In this document: one piece after another, positions 43,602-53,634 of the stretch
Layout of the letters: each line of letters opens with the position of its first letter
Position numbering within the stretch: position 1 is the stretch's first letter
Assembly: GCF_030813635.1 (NCBI RefSeq)
Contig: NZ_JAUSUM010000002.1
Span: 62,001-126,000, forward strand
Direction: 5' to 3'
DNA length: 64,000 bases
Origin: Salibacterium salarium
GTDB taxonomy: Bacteria > Bacillota > Bacilli > Bacillales > Marinococcaceae
Notes under the pieces: generated by a model
What the model was told of the DNA's origin: nothing
What the model saw: the letters and a program-made list of their open reading frames with translations, nothing else
Databases searched by the model: none
Program-made: the position numbers and the translations under genes

Positions 43602-45281
43602 GTGAAGTCTATTCGTGCGAAATTAATAGGAGCCTTTTCAGTTATTCTTGGCTTGCTGTTAATTTTTACTGGCGTCATATATGTATTAATGAATGACATG
43701 AATAGCGAAATAGAAACAGTTGTGGAAGAGGATATGGAGACAATTTCTGCTTTTGAAGACTTAGCTTATAATATTGCGGAACGGCAGTCACTGGCGAATG
43801 CTTATGTGTTAACTGGAAACAATCAATACAAAGAAGAGTTTGCGACTTATACGGAGAATTCTTCAAAAATCGAAGAAAATCTGTTGTCTTATGTCGACGA
43901 TCAGCGGTTAAATGACATCGTCAATACTTCGGTTGATTGGAGAGTACAAGTAGAGGATGACGTGTTTGCTGAATATGATGAGGGGAACCGTATAAATGCA
44001 GAAGACGCCTTGAGGTCAGATATTTCTCCGCTTGGAACAGAAATAAAAAATGAATTAAATTCTCTTATTGAAGAAGAACAAGCGGCAGTAGACTCTCATA
44101 CCGACCAAGTAAGTAGTCAAGGTGACAGCCTTGTTGTCATTAGTATTGTTGCAGGTATCGGTATAACTGTCGTTGGGTTTATTATAGCAGTTGTTCTTTC
44201 AAATCGAATTTCTAAACCGGTAAAAACCTTATCTGAAAAGGCAAGACAATTATCCGATGGTGATTTGATGGTAGAGAATATGAACGTGAAAAGTAAAGAT
44301 GAAGTTGGGCAGTTAGCCGTGAATTTCAATGATATGGCTGATAACCTGCGAACGATTCTTGGCAAAACAAGAACAGCGGCAGAACGTGTTGCAGCAACAT
44401 CTGAACAGCTTTCTGCAAGCTCAGAAGAAACATCTGCATCAACAAATGAGATTGCGACAACCATTCAAGACGTCTCTCATTCGACTGAATCAACGAGAGA
44501 GCGGTCAACCGAAAGTTTATCCTTAATGCAGCAACTTTCTATTAACATTGAAAAAGTTACAGAAGCTTCAGCAAATGTAGCAAAAAAAGTGAAGGAAACC
44601 GAAGAAGCAGCAGCAAATGGTAATAAAGAAATTGTCCATTCTTCAGAACAAATGGGGATCATTAATACGCAAGTGCAAGATAGCGCCGACATTGTCAAAC
44701 AGCTCGGAGAACGTTCAACGGAAATCGGTACAATTATTGAAACCATTACGAGTATTTCAGAGCAAACGAATTTGCTGGCATTAAATGCTGCAATTGAAGC
44801 TGCTCGTGCAGGGGAACACGGGAAAGGTTTTGCCGTGGTTGCCGATGAAGTTCGAAAACTTGCTGAAGAGTCAAATCAATCAGCTAACAAGATTACTCAA
44901 TTAATTGAGGGAATACAGCAAGAAACAAAACGAGCGGTTGAAAAAATGTCCGAAGGTCAAACAGAGGCGAGTGAAGGTGTTGACGTCATTGAACGAGCAG
45001 GTACCGCCTTTCAAACGATACGTACTTCTATACAGGAAGTTGGAAGTCAGGTTCAAAATGTATCGGATATTTCTAAACAAATGCATGCTAATTCCACTCA
45101 AGTAACAACGGCAGTAGAGGAAATGAGTCAAGTCGCCGAAACCAATGCCGATAGTGCTCAAAACGTTGTAGCTGGAACGAAAGAACAGTTGTCTGCGATG
45201 GAAGAAATATCAAGCTCATCTGAAGAATTAAGTACTATGGCACAAGACTTACAAGAAGAAGTCAGCAAATTTAAACTATAG
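43602..45281 (+). CDS. Methyl-accepting chemotaxis protein
   Basis: A 559-residue chemoreceptor. TM1 (about residues 8-30) and TM2 (about 178-200) enclose a helical sensing domain of about 140 residues. HAMP (201-255) is followed by the methylation helices and the conserved signalling tip [28 protein letters not shown] (about 385-412). It starts at GTG 43602 behind AAGAGG. The sigma-D promoter upstream ties it to motility. The ligand is unknown. Terminator at 45290. Confidence 0.95.
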   Translation: MKSIRAKLIGAFSVILGLLLIFTGVIYVLMNDMNSEIETVVEEDMETISAFEDLAYNIAERQSLANAYVLTGNNQYKEEFATYTENSSKIEENLLSYVDDQRLNDIVNTSVDWRVQVEDDVFAEYDEGNRINAEDALRSDISPLGTEIKNELNSLIEEEQAAVDSHTDQVSSQGDSLVVISIVAGIGITVVGFIIAVVLSNRISKPVKTLSEKARQLSDGDLMVENMNVKSKDEVGQLAVNFNDMADNLRTILGKTRTAAERVAATSEQLSASSEETSASTNEIATTIQDVSHSTESTRERSTESLSLMQQLSINIEKVTEASANVAKKVKETEEAAANGNKEIVHSSEQMGIINTQVQDSADIVKQLGERSTEIGTIIETITSISEQTNLLALNAAIEAARAGEHGKGFAVVADEVRKLAEESNQSANKITQLIEGIQQETKRAVEKMSEGQTEASEGVDVIERAGTAFQTIRTSIQEVGSQVQNVSDISKQMHANSTQVTTAVEEMSQVAETNADSAQNVVAGTKEQLSAMEEISSSSEELSTMAQDLQEEVSKFKL

Positions 45282-45288
45282 TGTGATT

Positions 45289-45323
45289 CACATGCCGTTC
45301 CAAAATGGAATGGCATGTTTTCG
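45289..45323 (+). terminator. Terminator after the chemoreceptor gene
   Basis: Stem ACATGCCGTTCCA with TGGAATGGCATGT, then T residues. Confidence 0.88.
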
Positions 45324-45359
45324 TATGCTATAATAAATTGAAAAAGGTGGAATCGAAAG

Positions 45360-46328
45360 TTGAGCAAACCTTATGTTTTTTTAACGCGTAAACTTCCAGA
45401 TGACATTGTAAACATATTGGAAACCGAATGTGTCGTTTCAATGTGGGGGAAAGAGGAAACACCGCCTCCTACGTCACGATTAGAAGAAGAATGTAAAAAT
45501 GCGGATGCGGTCTTTTGTAATGTATCTGATACGATCGATGCATCCATGCTAGATCAAGCAAAACAGTTGAAGGTTATTGCTACAATGGCAGTAGGTTATA
45601 ACAATATTGACGTGAAAGCAGCGAAGGACAGAAATATACGTGTTGCCCATACTCCGGATGTTTTGTCCGAAACAACGGCGGATCTTACTTTTACACTATT
45701 AATGGCCACGGCAAGAAGAATACCGGAAGGAATCGATGTTATTAGAAATAATGAATGGGGAGCATGGGCGCCTTTCTTTTTAACGGGTAAGGATATTCAT
45801 CATGCAAGACTTGGTGTAATCGGTATGGGACGGATTGGAGAGCTTGTTGCAAAACGTGGCATTGGCTTTGATATGGATATTGTTTATCATAATCGATCAC
45901 GTAAGCCAGAAACGGAAAAGGCGATAGGCGCAAGATACGTGGATATGGATGAATTGCTCAAAACATCGGATTACATATGTGTACAAACCCCTTATACCGA
46001 AGAAACGCACCACCTAATAAATAGACAAGCATTTCAAAAAATGAAAAACAGCGCTATTTTTATTAATACATCGCGGGGAGCTATTGTTGATGAAAATGCC
46101 TTATATGAAGCGTTAAAGAATGGCGAAATTCAAGGTGCTGGGCTGGATGTGTTTGAAAACGAACCAATTCGTGCTGATCATCCACTTATGTCCCTGGCTA
46201 GTGTTACAGCGCTTCCTCATATCGGGAGTGCTAGTAAACAGACACGCTGGAAAATGGCTGAAATGACCGCTAATCATATTTTACAAGGGTTACGCGGCGA
46301 AAAAATAGACCACGAAGTGCAGCTGTAG
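45360..46328 (+). CDS. D-2-hydroxyacid dehydrogenase (glyoxylate/hydroxypyruvate reductase type)
   Basis: A 322-residue NAD(P)-dependent dehydrogenase. The Rossmann motif is LGVIGMGRIGELVAKRG. The catalytic Arg region (FINTSRGAIVDE), the Glu in DVFENEP and the His in ALPHIGSAS complete the D-isomer-specific active site. Substrate, glyoxylate or hydroxypyruvate, is inferred from the GyaR-like pattern. It starts at TTG 45360 with AAGGTGG 10 bases upstream. Bidirectional terminator follows. Confidence 0.9.
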   Translation: MSKPYVFLTRKLPDDIVNILETECVVSMWGKEETPPPTSRLEEECKNADAVFCNVSDTIDASMLDQAKQLKVIATMAVGYNNIDVKAAKDRNIRVAHTPDVLSETTADLTFTLLMATARRIPEGIDVIRNNEWGAWAPFFLTGKDIHHARLGVIGMGRIGELVAKRGIGFDMDIVYHNRSRKPETEKAIGARYVDMDELLKTSDYICVQTPYTEETHHLINRQAFQKMKNSAIFINTSRGAIVDENALYEALKNGEIQGAGLDVFENEPIRADHPLMSLASVTALPHIGSASKQTRWKMAEMTANHILQGLRGEKIDHEVQL

Positions 46329-46387
46329 CGTAATAGCTGATTTATTGAAATGGAAGAAAATTGGGCTATTGAAGTGAAAAGTTAAAT

Positions 46388-46432
46388 GTAAACGGAAGAC
46401 TTCCCAACATTCAGCGAAGTCTTCCGTTTGTT
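46388..46432. terminator. Bidirectional terminator between the dehydrogenase and AGCS genes
   Basis: Stem AAACGGAAGACTTC (46390-46403) with GAAGTCTTCCGTTT (46416-46429). Confidence 0.92.
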
Positions 46433-47785
46433 TTAAGTGGATTTTTCTTCTTCTCGTTTTACTTTTATAAAATGTGTTGTCTCCGCAACAACAATACCTG
46501 ACAGGCCAAGCAAGCCGATCAAATTTGGAGCCGCCATTAGTCCATTCATAATATCAGCAATAGACCATACTGTTTCAAGATTTAACATCGCTCCTGCAAA
46601 AATCGCAGCGATAAAGATAACGCGATAAATAAAAATAGACGAAGGTTTTTTCGTCAAGTAGTATATACAACGTTCTCCGTAGTAGGACCACCCGAGCATA
46701 GTTGAGTAACAAAAGAAAATTAGACCGATTGATACAATCAAAGCCCCCACAGGACCGAGAAACATTTCGAATGTGGCAGATGTTAGTGCAGCGCCTTCGA
46801 CATCCGAGTTTGCATCGATGTATAGTTCCCCCATAACAAGGGAGATACCAGTGATGGAACAAATTACAATCGTATCAATGAATACTTGTGTCATAGATAC
46901 TAGTGCCTGTCTTCCTGGATAATCCGTTTTCGCTGAAGCGGCTGCGATTGGAGCGGACCCAAGACCTGCTTCATTAGAGAACACCCCGCGGGCTACCCCC
47001 ATTTGAATGACAGCACCTATCGCACCACCTGCTACAGCTTGACCTGTAAATGCATCTGTGAAAATTAATCCGACCGCAGATGGAATAAGGTCAACGTTTA
47101 AAATAAGTACGGCAATACCTCCCAGTACGTATAAAACAGCCATAACAGGAACCACGTACGACACAACCCGTCCTATTGACTTAATCCCGCCTAGGATAAC
47201 CATTCCAACTAGCAACATTAATATTAGGCCAGTACCCCATTCTGGAAAGCTCCAGTTTTCTTGCAATACTTCGGCTACAGAGTTAGATTGAACGGTATTT
47301 CCGATTCCGAAAGAAGCAACAGCAGCGAAAATGGCAAAGATAACAGCTAACCATTTCCACCCTAGGCCTTTTTCAATGTAATACATAGGACCACCGGCCA
47401 TTTCTCCGCGTTCATCCTTTATTCGATATTTCACTGCCAGAATAGCTTCGGCATATTTTGTAGCCATCCCAAATAATGCAGATACCCACATCCATAAAAC
47501 AGCTCCGGGACCTCCAATCACAACAGCTGTTGCTACACCAGCAATATTGCCGGTTCCAACCGTTGCGGCAAGAGCTGTCATTAGTGATTGGAAGTGAGAA
47601 ATATCCCCTTCCGCTGATTTATCCTGCTTCTTTGAAAAAACAAGTTTTAACGCATAAGGAAGCATGGAAAATTGTAAAAAAGTTAAACGAAACGTTAGAA
47701 ATATACCAGTACCTACTAGTAAAATAAGAAAAGGTGGTCCCCATACAAAATCATTAACAGTCCCTAATATCTCTTGAACATTCAA
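46433..47785 (-). CDS. AGCS-family sodium:alanine/glycine symporter
   Basis: A 450-residue amino acid symporter with about ten membrane segments. Family marks are GTGNIAGVATAVVIGGPGAVLWMW, EMAGGPMYYIEKGLG-like (GEMAGGPMYYIEKGLG), FSNEAGLGSAPIAAA and LGWSYYGERCIYYL. It imports alanine or glycine with Na+. TTG 47785 has GGGAGGG 8 bases upstream; the frame runs to 47815 without a site. A TetR-type palindrome lies in the divergent promoter region with the FMN reductase gene. Confidence 0.94.
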   Translation of the reverse strand: MNVQEILGTVNDFVWGPPFLILLVGTGIFLTFRLTFLQFSMLPYALKLVFSKKQDKSAEGDISHFQSLMTALAATVGTGNIAGVATAVVIGGPGAVLWMWVSALFGMATKYAEAILAVKYRIKDERGEMAGGPMYYIEKGLGWKWLAVIFAIFAAVASFGIGNTVQSNSVAEVLQENWSFPEWGTGLILMLLVGMVILGGIKSIGRVVSYVVPVMAVLYVLGGIAVLILNVDLIPSAVGLIFTDAFTGQAVAGGAIGAVIQMGVARGVFSNEAGLGSAPIAAASAKTDYPGRQALVSMTQVFIDTIVICSITGISLVMGELYIDANSDVEGAALTSATFEMFLGPVGALIVSIGLIFFCYSTMLGWSYYGERCIYYLTKKPSSIFIYRVIFIAAIFAGAMLNLETVWSIADIMNGLMAAPNLIGLLGLSGIVVAETTHFIKVKREEEKST

Positions 47786-47859
47786 CGAAATTCCCTCCCA
47801 TTTTGTTACCTGCACTAGTCTCTTACCTACAATGTATGTATAATTTATTCATGTAGTAG

Positions 47860-47873
47860 ACAGACTTGTCTGT
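47860..47873. promoter_or_regulatory. Perfect palindrome, possible TetR-family operator
   Basis: ACAGACTTGTCTGT is a perfect 14-base palindrome in the divergent AGCS/FMN reductase region. Operators of the form GACAGACnnGTCTGTC are typical of TetR-family repressors. No regulator gene is next to it. Confidence 0.45.
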
Positions 47874-47982
47874 GCAGATAAAAGTAAGTGTACTCCCAAG
47901 CTACTAAAAAAATAAATATGAGTATAGCAGAGTGGAAACTATTGTAACATAAAAATTTTCATAGAAGGATGTGAAAGGTAGG

Positions 47983-48552
47983 ATGTCAAATCGAAAACGG
48001 AAAGTAGTAGGAATATCGGGAAGTTTACGTAAAGATTCTTATAACCGCGTCCTATTGAGAGCAATGGCACAAGAACAGCGTGAGGATATGGATGTATCTA
48101 TTTTTAATTTAAAACACATACCCCTTTTTAATGCGGATATCGAGGTGAACGGGGACCCTGAAGCAGTGGAAGATTTTAAAGAGGCGATTCGGGAAGCGGA
48201 CGGACTTTTGATTGTGACACCGGAGTACAGCCACGGTATGCCTGGTGTTTTAAAAAATGCATTGGATTGGGCTTCGAGTATGACAAATGAAAATGTGATG
48301 GATGGAAAGCCTGCATTTGTTTTAGGGGCTTCGCCAGCTAAATTGGGTGCTGCTTTTTCTCAAGCTCAAGTGAAACAGTCTCTTGCTGCAGCAGGAGCAC
48401 TTGTTCTGCAACAGCCAGAACTTTATATTGGTCAGGTGAATAAAAAAGTCGACGATGCGGGAACGTTGACTGATGAAGATACAAAATCAGCTCTTCAACA
48501 ATCTTTAGATGATTTTTCCAGCTGGATAGAAACGATGTCATCACGTCCATAA
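47983..48552 (+). CDS. NADPH-dependent FMN reductase (second paralogue)
   Basis: A 189-residue flavodoxin-fold reductase. The FMN phosphate loop is ISGSLRKDSYN (residues 10-20), and the family motif TPEYSHGMPGVLKNALDWASS follows. It is related to the protein encoded at 15766 but clearly divergent. ATG 47983 follows GAAAGGTAGG. It is divergent from the symporter gene. Likely role: reduction of flavins, quinones or nitro/azo compounds; a TetR-type palindrome upstream suggests inducible control. Confidence 0.9.
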   Translation: MSNRKRKVVGISGSLRKDSYNRVLLRAMAQEQREDMDVSIFNLKHIPLFNADIEVNGDPEAVEDFKEAIREADGLLIVTPEYSHGMPGVLKNALDWASSMTNENVMDGKPAFVLGASPAKLGAAFSQAQVKQSLAAAGALVLQQPELYIGQVNKKVDDAGTLTDEDTKSALQQSLDDFSSWIETMSSRP

Positions 48553-48673
48553 TTGGAAATTGTTTCTTACTTTAAAAGATAGGAAGCATTTATTTGAAGT
48601 CTTGCATGTTAGTGCAAGTACCTAGCTGTTCGGGGATTCAGGGCGCTGTACTTTTCTTGAAAAGGTGTATATA

Positions 48674-48718
48674 AAAAGCAACCCTGCACTGTTATTCAGT
48701 GACATGGGTTGCTTTTGC
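48674..48718. terminator. Bidirectional terminator before the acyl-CoA synthetase gene
   Basis: Stem AAAGCAACCC with GGGTTGCTTT and an inner CACTG/CAGTG pair. Confidence 0.85.
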
Positions 48719-48722
48719 TGTA

Positions 48723-50312
48723 TTAGTCAAGGCGGTCCGGGTCGTTTTGACGAAGATCAATTCTTCTAATTTTGCCCGTATTCGTTTTTGGAAGTTCTTC
48801 GATGAATTGGATACGGCGTGGATATTTATAAGGCGCTGTTAAAGCTTTCGTATGATCCTGCAATTCTTTTTTTAGAGATTCTTCCTCATTTCGAACTGGT
48901 TTTTCTTTTAAAACAACAAAAGCTTTGACGACATTGCCGCGTATTTCATCAGGACTAGCCACAACGGCACATTCTTTTACGGCTTCATGATGATTTAAAG
49001 CATCTTCCACTTCGAATGGACCAATCGTATAACCAGAACTTACGATGATGTCATCGCTGCGACCTTCAAACCAAAAATATCCGTCTTTATCTTTAGATGC
49101 TCGGTCTCCTGTTAAATACCAATCCCCACGGAACGTTGCCGACGTGCGCTCTGGCTCTTTATAATATTCTTTAAAAAGGGCAGGGCAGTCTTTATGGACC
49201 GCGATATCACCAGCTTCTCCAATATCGACTGGATTTGCGTCTTCATCAATAATTTCTACAATATTTCCAGGTGTTGGTTTTCCCATAGAACCTGGTTTAA
49301 TCTCCATTCCAGTTAAAGTGCCGACAAGCAGTGTATTTTCTGTTTGTCCGTATCCGTCTCGTACGTCTGCATTAAACGCTTCTTTAAACGTCTCAATAAC
49401 TTGACGGTTTAAAGGTTCTCCGGCTGAAACGGTGCTACGGAGTGAACGTAAGTCGTAAGTGAAAAGATTTTCTACTTTTGACATCAGGCGGTACTCGGTT
49501 GGTGTGCAGCAAAGAGCATTTACATTCTCTTCATCTAATAACGTTAAATACGTATGTGGATCAAACTTTCCGTGATACACAAAAGCCGTTGCTCCAAGTG
49601 TAATAGTTGATAAAAGGGGACTCCAGATCCATTTTTGCCAACCCGGTGCAGCTGTAGCCCAAACGACATCCTTCTGACGGACGTCGAGCCATTCTTTAGC
49701 TGCTGTTCGTACGTGCGCATAAGCCCATCCATGCGTATGTACAACACCTTTTGGATGTCCGGTCGTTCCGGACGTGTAGGAAAGAAAAGCGATGTCGTCC
49801 CGGTGCGTTTTTTCACCTTGAAATATTTCTGACTGGCGATCCGCTATATCTTCAAATGCTTCCCAGTCATCTTTTTCCCCTCCGATAATAAATTTCTTTT
49901 CAAGAGTTGGAATCGACTCAGCTATACTGTCTGTTTCTGAAGTGGCCGTGTGGTATGCAACGATGCCTTTTGCTTCGGCATGGTGGATACGGTAGGTCAA
50001 GTCTTTGGCACGCAGCATTTCTGAGCATGGAACAGCGACAATTCCAGCCTTTAAGCAAGCAAGATGAATCATGTATGCTTCTGGCAGTCTTGGAAACACA
50101 AGCAATACCCGATCCCCTTTATTAATACCATTGGTTAAAAGGGCATTAGCGTACTGATTCGTCTTTTGGATAAGTTCAGCGTAAGTAACTTCCCGTCTTT
50201 CTCCTTTGTCACTCAACCAGCGGATGGCGATTCGATCGTCTTCATCAGCAAACGCCTCTAAATCGTTCGTAATATTATATATAGTTGGCGCGATTAAATC
50301 TTCTCGATTCAA
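48723..50312 (-). CDS. Acyl-CoA synthetase, AMP-forming (medium-chain/MbcS-like)
   Basis: A 529-residue ANL-superfamily ligase that activates a carboxylic acid as acyl-AMP and then acyl-CoA. The P-loop is SYTSGTTGHPKGVVHTHG (about residues 156-173); the A8 hinge region WYLTGDRASKDKDGYFWFEGRSDDIIVSSGYTIG follows, and the C-terminal Lys is in PKTNTGKIRR. TTG 50312 has GGAGGG 6 bases upstream. The acyl chain is unknown; short or branched chains are likely. Divergent from the acetolactate-synthase-like operon, which may share its pathway. Confidence 0.92.
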   Translation of the reverse strand: MNREDLIAPTIYNITNDLEAFADEDDRIAIRWLSDKGERREVTYAELIQKTNQYANALLTNGINKGDRVLLVFPRLPEAYMIHLACLKAGIVAVPCSEMLRAKDLTYRIHHAEAKGIVAYHTATSETDSIAESIPTLEKKFIIGGEKDDWEAFEDIADRQSEIFQGEKTHRDDIAFLSYTSGTTGHPKGVVHTHGWAYAHVRTAAKEWLDVRQKDVVWATAAPGWQKWIWSPLLSTITLGATAFVYHGKFDPHTYLTLLDEENVNALCCTPTEYRLMSKVENLFTYDLRSLRSTVSAGEPLNRQVIETFKEAFNADVRDGYGQTENTLLVGTLTGMEIKPGSMGKPTPGNIVEIIDEDANPVDIGEAGDIAVHKDCPALFKEYYKEPERTSATFRGDWYLTGDRASKDKDGYFWFEGRSDDIIVSSGYTIGPFEVEDALNHHEAVKECAVVASPDEIRGNVVKAFVVLKEKPVRNEEESLKKELQDHTKALTAPYKYPRRIQFIEELPKTNTGKIRRIDLRQNDPDRLD

Positions 50313-50472
50313 GGTTGTCCCTCCATTCTTTGTTTATTGCTCTCCTATTATACTAAAAATTTCATAGAAGAAAATGAAATCCGCTTCGAATCCGTTAATT
50401 TTTTCGTCTATGTTTAAAAAAGATATTTATACAGAAAATAAATACAGAACTTAAAAAAAAGGGTGTTTCTAA

Positions 50473-52104
50473 ATGAAAGTTGCGGAACTATTGATTAAAT
50501 GTCTGGAACATGAAGGTGTAGAATATATGTTTGGTGTTCCGGGAGAAGAGAATATTGATATTATGGATGCACTGCTTGATTCAAGCATTGAATTCGTAGT
50601 AACAAGGCATGAAACAGGGGCAGCATTTATGGCTGGAACCTATGGAAGGCTCACTGGGAAACCAGCGGCTTGTTTGGCAACGCTTGGACCTGGTGCAACG
50701 AATTTATTAACTGGGGTGGCAAATTCTAATATGGACTTGAACCCACTAATTGCGATAACGGGACAAGCGGGGGTAAATCGCCAACATAAGATTTCTCATC
50801 AGTATTATGATATTGTTTCGATGTTTAAACCTGTAACGAAATGGAATACACAAATAAAAACAGCGGAAATTGTTCCGGAAGTGGTGCGTAAGGCAGCGCA
50901 GGTAGCCGTTCAGGATAAACCCGGCGCCACTCACATTGATCTTCCTGAAGATATTGCGAGTATGGAAGTGGAAAGCTCTCCACTTGATATTGCTCCTCCT
51001 TCCTTATCAGTAGCAAGTCACAGTATGATGCAAACCGCAGTTAACCGTATAAAAGCAGCAAAGCATCCATTGATTTTAGCTGGAAATGGTATCTCTAGAG
51101 GAAGAGCCTCGGAAAAGGTCAGGGACTTTGTTGATAAAACAAAAATTCCCGTTGTGCATTCGTTTATGGGAAAAGGAGCATTGTCCTGGAAACATGAGCT
51201 TAGCTTGCTGACGGCGGGATTGAGTGGAAACGATTATATAACTTGCGGGTTTAAACAGGCAGATTTGATTATTGCGATAGGGTTTGATATGGCAGAATAT
51301 CCTCCAGAAAATTGGAATCCAGAAGGCCAAACTTCCGTCTTACACATTGATACTCAAGAAGCTGAAACGGATTCTCATTATCCAGTTGCAATACAACTAG
51401 TCGGAAATATTAACGGTAATCTAAAAAAGCTAACAGAATTTTTGCCTGATGCAACACGAGATAATGGGTGGGTAACAGATGTACGCAAGCAGGCGCTCGA
51501 TGAGTTAGAACCTTTTCAACACGATAATAGTTTTCCAGTCAAACCACAAAAAATTATTTCCGATTTGCGTTCTGTGTTAAAGGAAGACGATATCGTTATA
51601 TCAGATGTCGGGGCCCATAAAATGTGGATGGCACGCATGTATCATACGTACGAGCCGAACACGTGTCTTATCTCAAATGGACTCGCCTCGATGGGGATAG
51701 CTGTTCCTGGGGCAATTGGTGCGAAAATGGTTTATCCCGAACGTTCGGTGGTGGCCGTTTGTGGAGATGGAAGCTTTTTGATGACAGGTGCAGAACTCGA
51801 AACAGCGAAACGATTAAATCTGCCGATAATCATCTTATTATGGAGAGATGAAGGATATGGATTAATCGAATGGCACCAACGGCGAAATTTTAACCGGACG
51901 TCCTACATTTCATTTGGGAATCCTGATTTTGCAAATTTGGCAAAATCTTTCGGTTTTGAAGCTATTGAAATAGAGGGAGCAGACGAGTTGAAACCTTCCT
52001 TAGAAAAAGCAATAACGATGAATAAACCAGTCTTGATTGATTGTCCGGTGGACTATGGTGAAAATATGAAATTAACCGAAAAACTAGGAGATATTTTATG
52101 TTAA
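50473..52104 (+). CDS. Acetolactate synthase-like thiamine diphosphate enzyme
   Basis: A 543-residue ThDP enzyme of the acetolactate synthase/pyruvate oxidase family. The N-terminal Pyr domain has FGVPGEENIDIMDAL and the catalytic Glu in VTRHETGAAFMAG. The C-terminal PP domain has GDGSFLMTGAELETAKRLNL and then LWRDEGYG in place of the usual NN-x-x-YG; catabolic AlsS enzymes also lack this Asn pair. It could make acetolactate from pyruvate or decarboxylate another 2-oxo acid. ATG 50473 follows AAAAGGGTG. It is the first gene of an operon with an aldehyde dehydrogenase 15 bases downstream; no alsD was found. Confidence 0.88.
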   Translation: MKVAELLIKCLEHEGVEYMFGVPGEENIDIMDALLDSSIEFVVTRHETGAAFMAGTYGRLTGKPAACLATLGPGATNLLTGVANSNMDLNPLIAITGQAGVNRQHKISHQYYDIVSMFKPVTKWNTQIKTAEIVPEVVRKAAQVAVQDKPGATHIDLPEDIASMEVESSPLDIAPPSLSVASHSMMQTAVNRIKAAKHPLILAGNGISRGRASEKVRDFVDKTKIPVVHSFMGKGALSWKHELSLLTAGLSGNDYITCGFKQADLIIAIGFDMAEYPPENWNPEGQTSVLHIDTQEAETDSHYPVAIQLVGNINGNLKKLTEFLPDATRDNGWVTDVRKQALDELEPFQHDNSFPVKPQKIISDLRSVLKEDDIVISDVGAHKMWMARMYHTYEPNTCLISNGLASMGIAVPGAIGAKMVYPERSVVAVCGDGSFLMTGAELETAKRLNLPIIILLWRDEGYGLIEWHQRRNFNRTSYISFGNPDFANLAKSFGFEAIEIEGADELKPSLEKAITMNKPVLIDCPVDYGENMKLTEKLGDILC

Positions 52105-52119
52105 GAAAGGAGGAAAAAG

Positions 52120-53553
52120 ATGAGAATTGGTTCTATTATCAATGGGAAAGAGCGAAATGAAAATGATCGTCATACCATGGAGGTAAAAAGCCCGTATAAT
52201 CAAGAAACAATCATAGAACTGGCCCTTGCGAAAAAGGAAGATCTTGATGATGGTGTAAATAATAGCTACCATACGTTTCACTCCACGATGAAACGTATGG
52301 CCGCTCACGAACGTGGAGATATTTTACGAAAAACAGCCAATCGTATGGAAGAAAACATCGAAGAATTTGCAAAAACAATTATGGATGAATCAGGGAAGCC
52401 AATTAGATTCAGCCGTGAAGAAGTGAAACGTTCCATTCAGGTACTCCGATTTGCTTCAGAACTAGCCAAGCACATTACCGGAGAAATTATTCCAATGGAT
52501 GCTGCTGTTGGAGGCGAAAATAAAATCGGTTTGGTAAAAAGAGAACCTTTAGGAGTTGTTGGCGCGATTACTCCATTCAATTTCCCATTAAATTTATCCC
52601 TCCACAAAATTGCGCCTGCAATAGCTGCCGGGAATACTGTTGTTTTCAAGCCTGCGGAAAAAACGCCATTATCTGCTTATAAGCTAGTGCAACTATTTCA
52701 AGAAGCCGGTCTTCCAGATGGAGCATTAAACCTTCTGATAGGAACGGGTGAAGAAACAGGAGAACCACTTGTTTCCCATGAAAATGTCCACAAAATCACA
52801 TTTACCGGGAGTTTGCCGGTTGGTAGAAAAATTCGGGAATCGGCAGGGTTTAAAAAGGTAACCCTTGAATTAGGATCGAATTCTCCAAATATTTTGTTTG
52901 AAGATACGGATGTAGAGCAAACGGTGACAGCTTTAGTGAAAGGAGCCTTTGCATTTTCGGGTCAAGTTTGTATTTCTGCACAGCGTATTTATGTGCAACG
53001 TAATATATATGAAAGGTTTCTAGAAGAGTACGTGAAACAAACAGAAGATTTAAAGCTAGGAAATCCTGCCAAGGAAGAAACAGATATTGGTCCTATGATT
53101 AATGAGGAAGAAGCAGAACGTGCGAAGCTTTGGATTGATGATGCGGTTGAAAAAGGAGCGGTGATTCAGACTGGCGGTAAACAATACGGAACGATGCTAA
53201 CACCAACCATTATGACCAATGTAGAATCCAACATGAAAATCATTGCCGAAGAAGTGTTTGCTCCGATAGCCTCTGTTATTCCTTTTGATACCGAAGAGGA
53301 AGTGATTGCTTCTGCCAACGACTCTATTTACGGCCTGCAAGCCGGTGTTTTTACAAAAGATATAGACAGAGCGATACGGGTAGCGAACCAATTAGAAATT
53401 GGCGGGGTTTGGATTAACGAGATTTCTACGTACCGCCAAGATAATCACCCTTATGGCGGCGTAAAACAAAGCGGAATCGGCAAAGAAGGAGTAAAGTATG
53501 CCCTTGAAGATATGACGGAGATAAAATTTATAGGTGTAAAGTTAAAACAGTGA
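52120..53553 (+). CDS. NAD(P)-dependent aldehyde dehydrogenase
   Basis: A 477-residue aldehyde dehydrogenase. The cofactor and active-site residues are visible: Asn in TPFNFPLNLSLH, Glu in LELGSNSPN and the catalytic Cys in GQVCISAQR, near residue 290. Other motifs are FTGSLPVGRKI, PYGGVKQSGIGKEG. It belongs to the non-phosphorylating class, succinate-semialdehyde or aldehyde type. AAAGGAGGAAA precedes ATG 52120. It follows the ThDP gene by only 15 bases, so the two are one operon, which suggests it oxidises an aldehyde made by that enzyme. Confidence 0.93.
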   Translation: MRIGSIINGKERNENDRHTMEVKSPYNQETIIELALAKKEDLDDGVNNSYHTFHSTMKRMAAHERGDILRKTANRMEENIEEFAKTIMDESGKPIRFSREEVKRSIQVLRFASELAKHITGEIIPMDAAVGGENKIGLVKREPLGVVGAITPFNFPLNLSLHKIAPAIAAGNTVVFKPAEKTPLSAYKLVQLFQEAGLPDGALNLLIGTGEETGEPLVSHENVHKITFTGSLPVGRKIRESAGFKKVTLELGSNSPNILFEDTDVEQTVTALVKGAFAFSGQVCISAQRIYVQRNIYERFLEEYVKQTEDLKLGNPAKEETDIGPMINEEEAERAKLWIDDAVEKGAVIQTGGKQYGTMLTPTIMTNVESNMKIIAEEVFAPIASVIPFDTEEEVIASANDSIYGLQAGVFTKDIDRAIRVANQLEIGGVWINEISTYRQDNHPYGGVKQSGIGKEGVKYALEDMTEIKFIGVKLKQ

Positions 53554-53572
53554 TCATGCTAATAAAGTCCAA

Positions 53573-53606
53573 ACAAAAATCCTGATGTAATAATCAGGAT
53601 TTTTAA
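53573..53606 (+). terminator. Terminator after the aldehyde dehydrogenase gene
   Basis: Stem AAAAATCCTGAT with ATCAGGATTTTT. Confidence 0.85.
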
Positions 53607-53634
53607 CGTTCTAGAATATAAATGTTTTTGTATA

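Noticed and set aside
48602-48656. Hairpins CTTGCA/TGCAAG and AGTAC/GTACT after the second FMN reductase gene
   Set aside because: They were considered as a riboswitch or small RNA, but no known motif fits and the pairing is weak.
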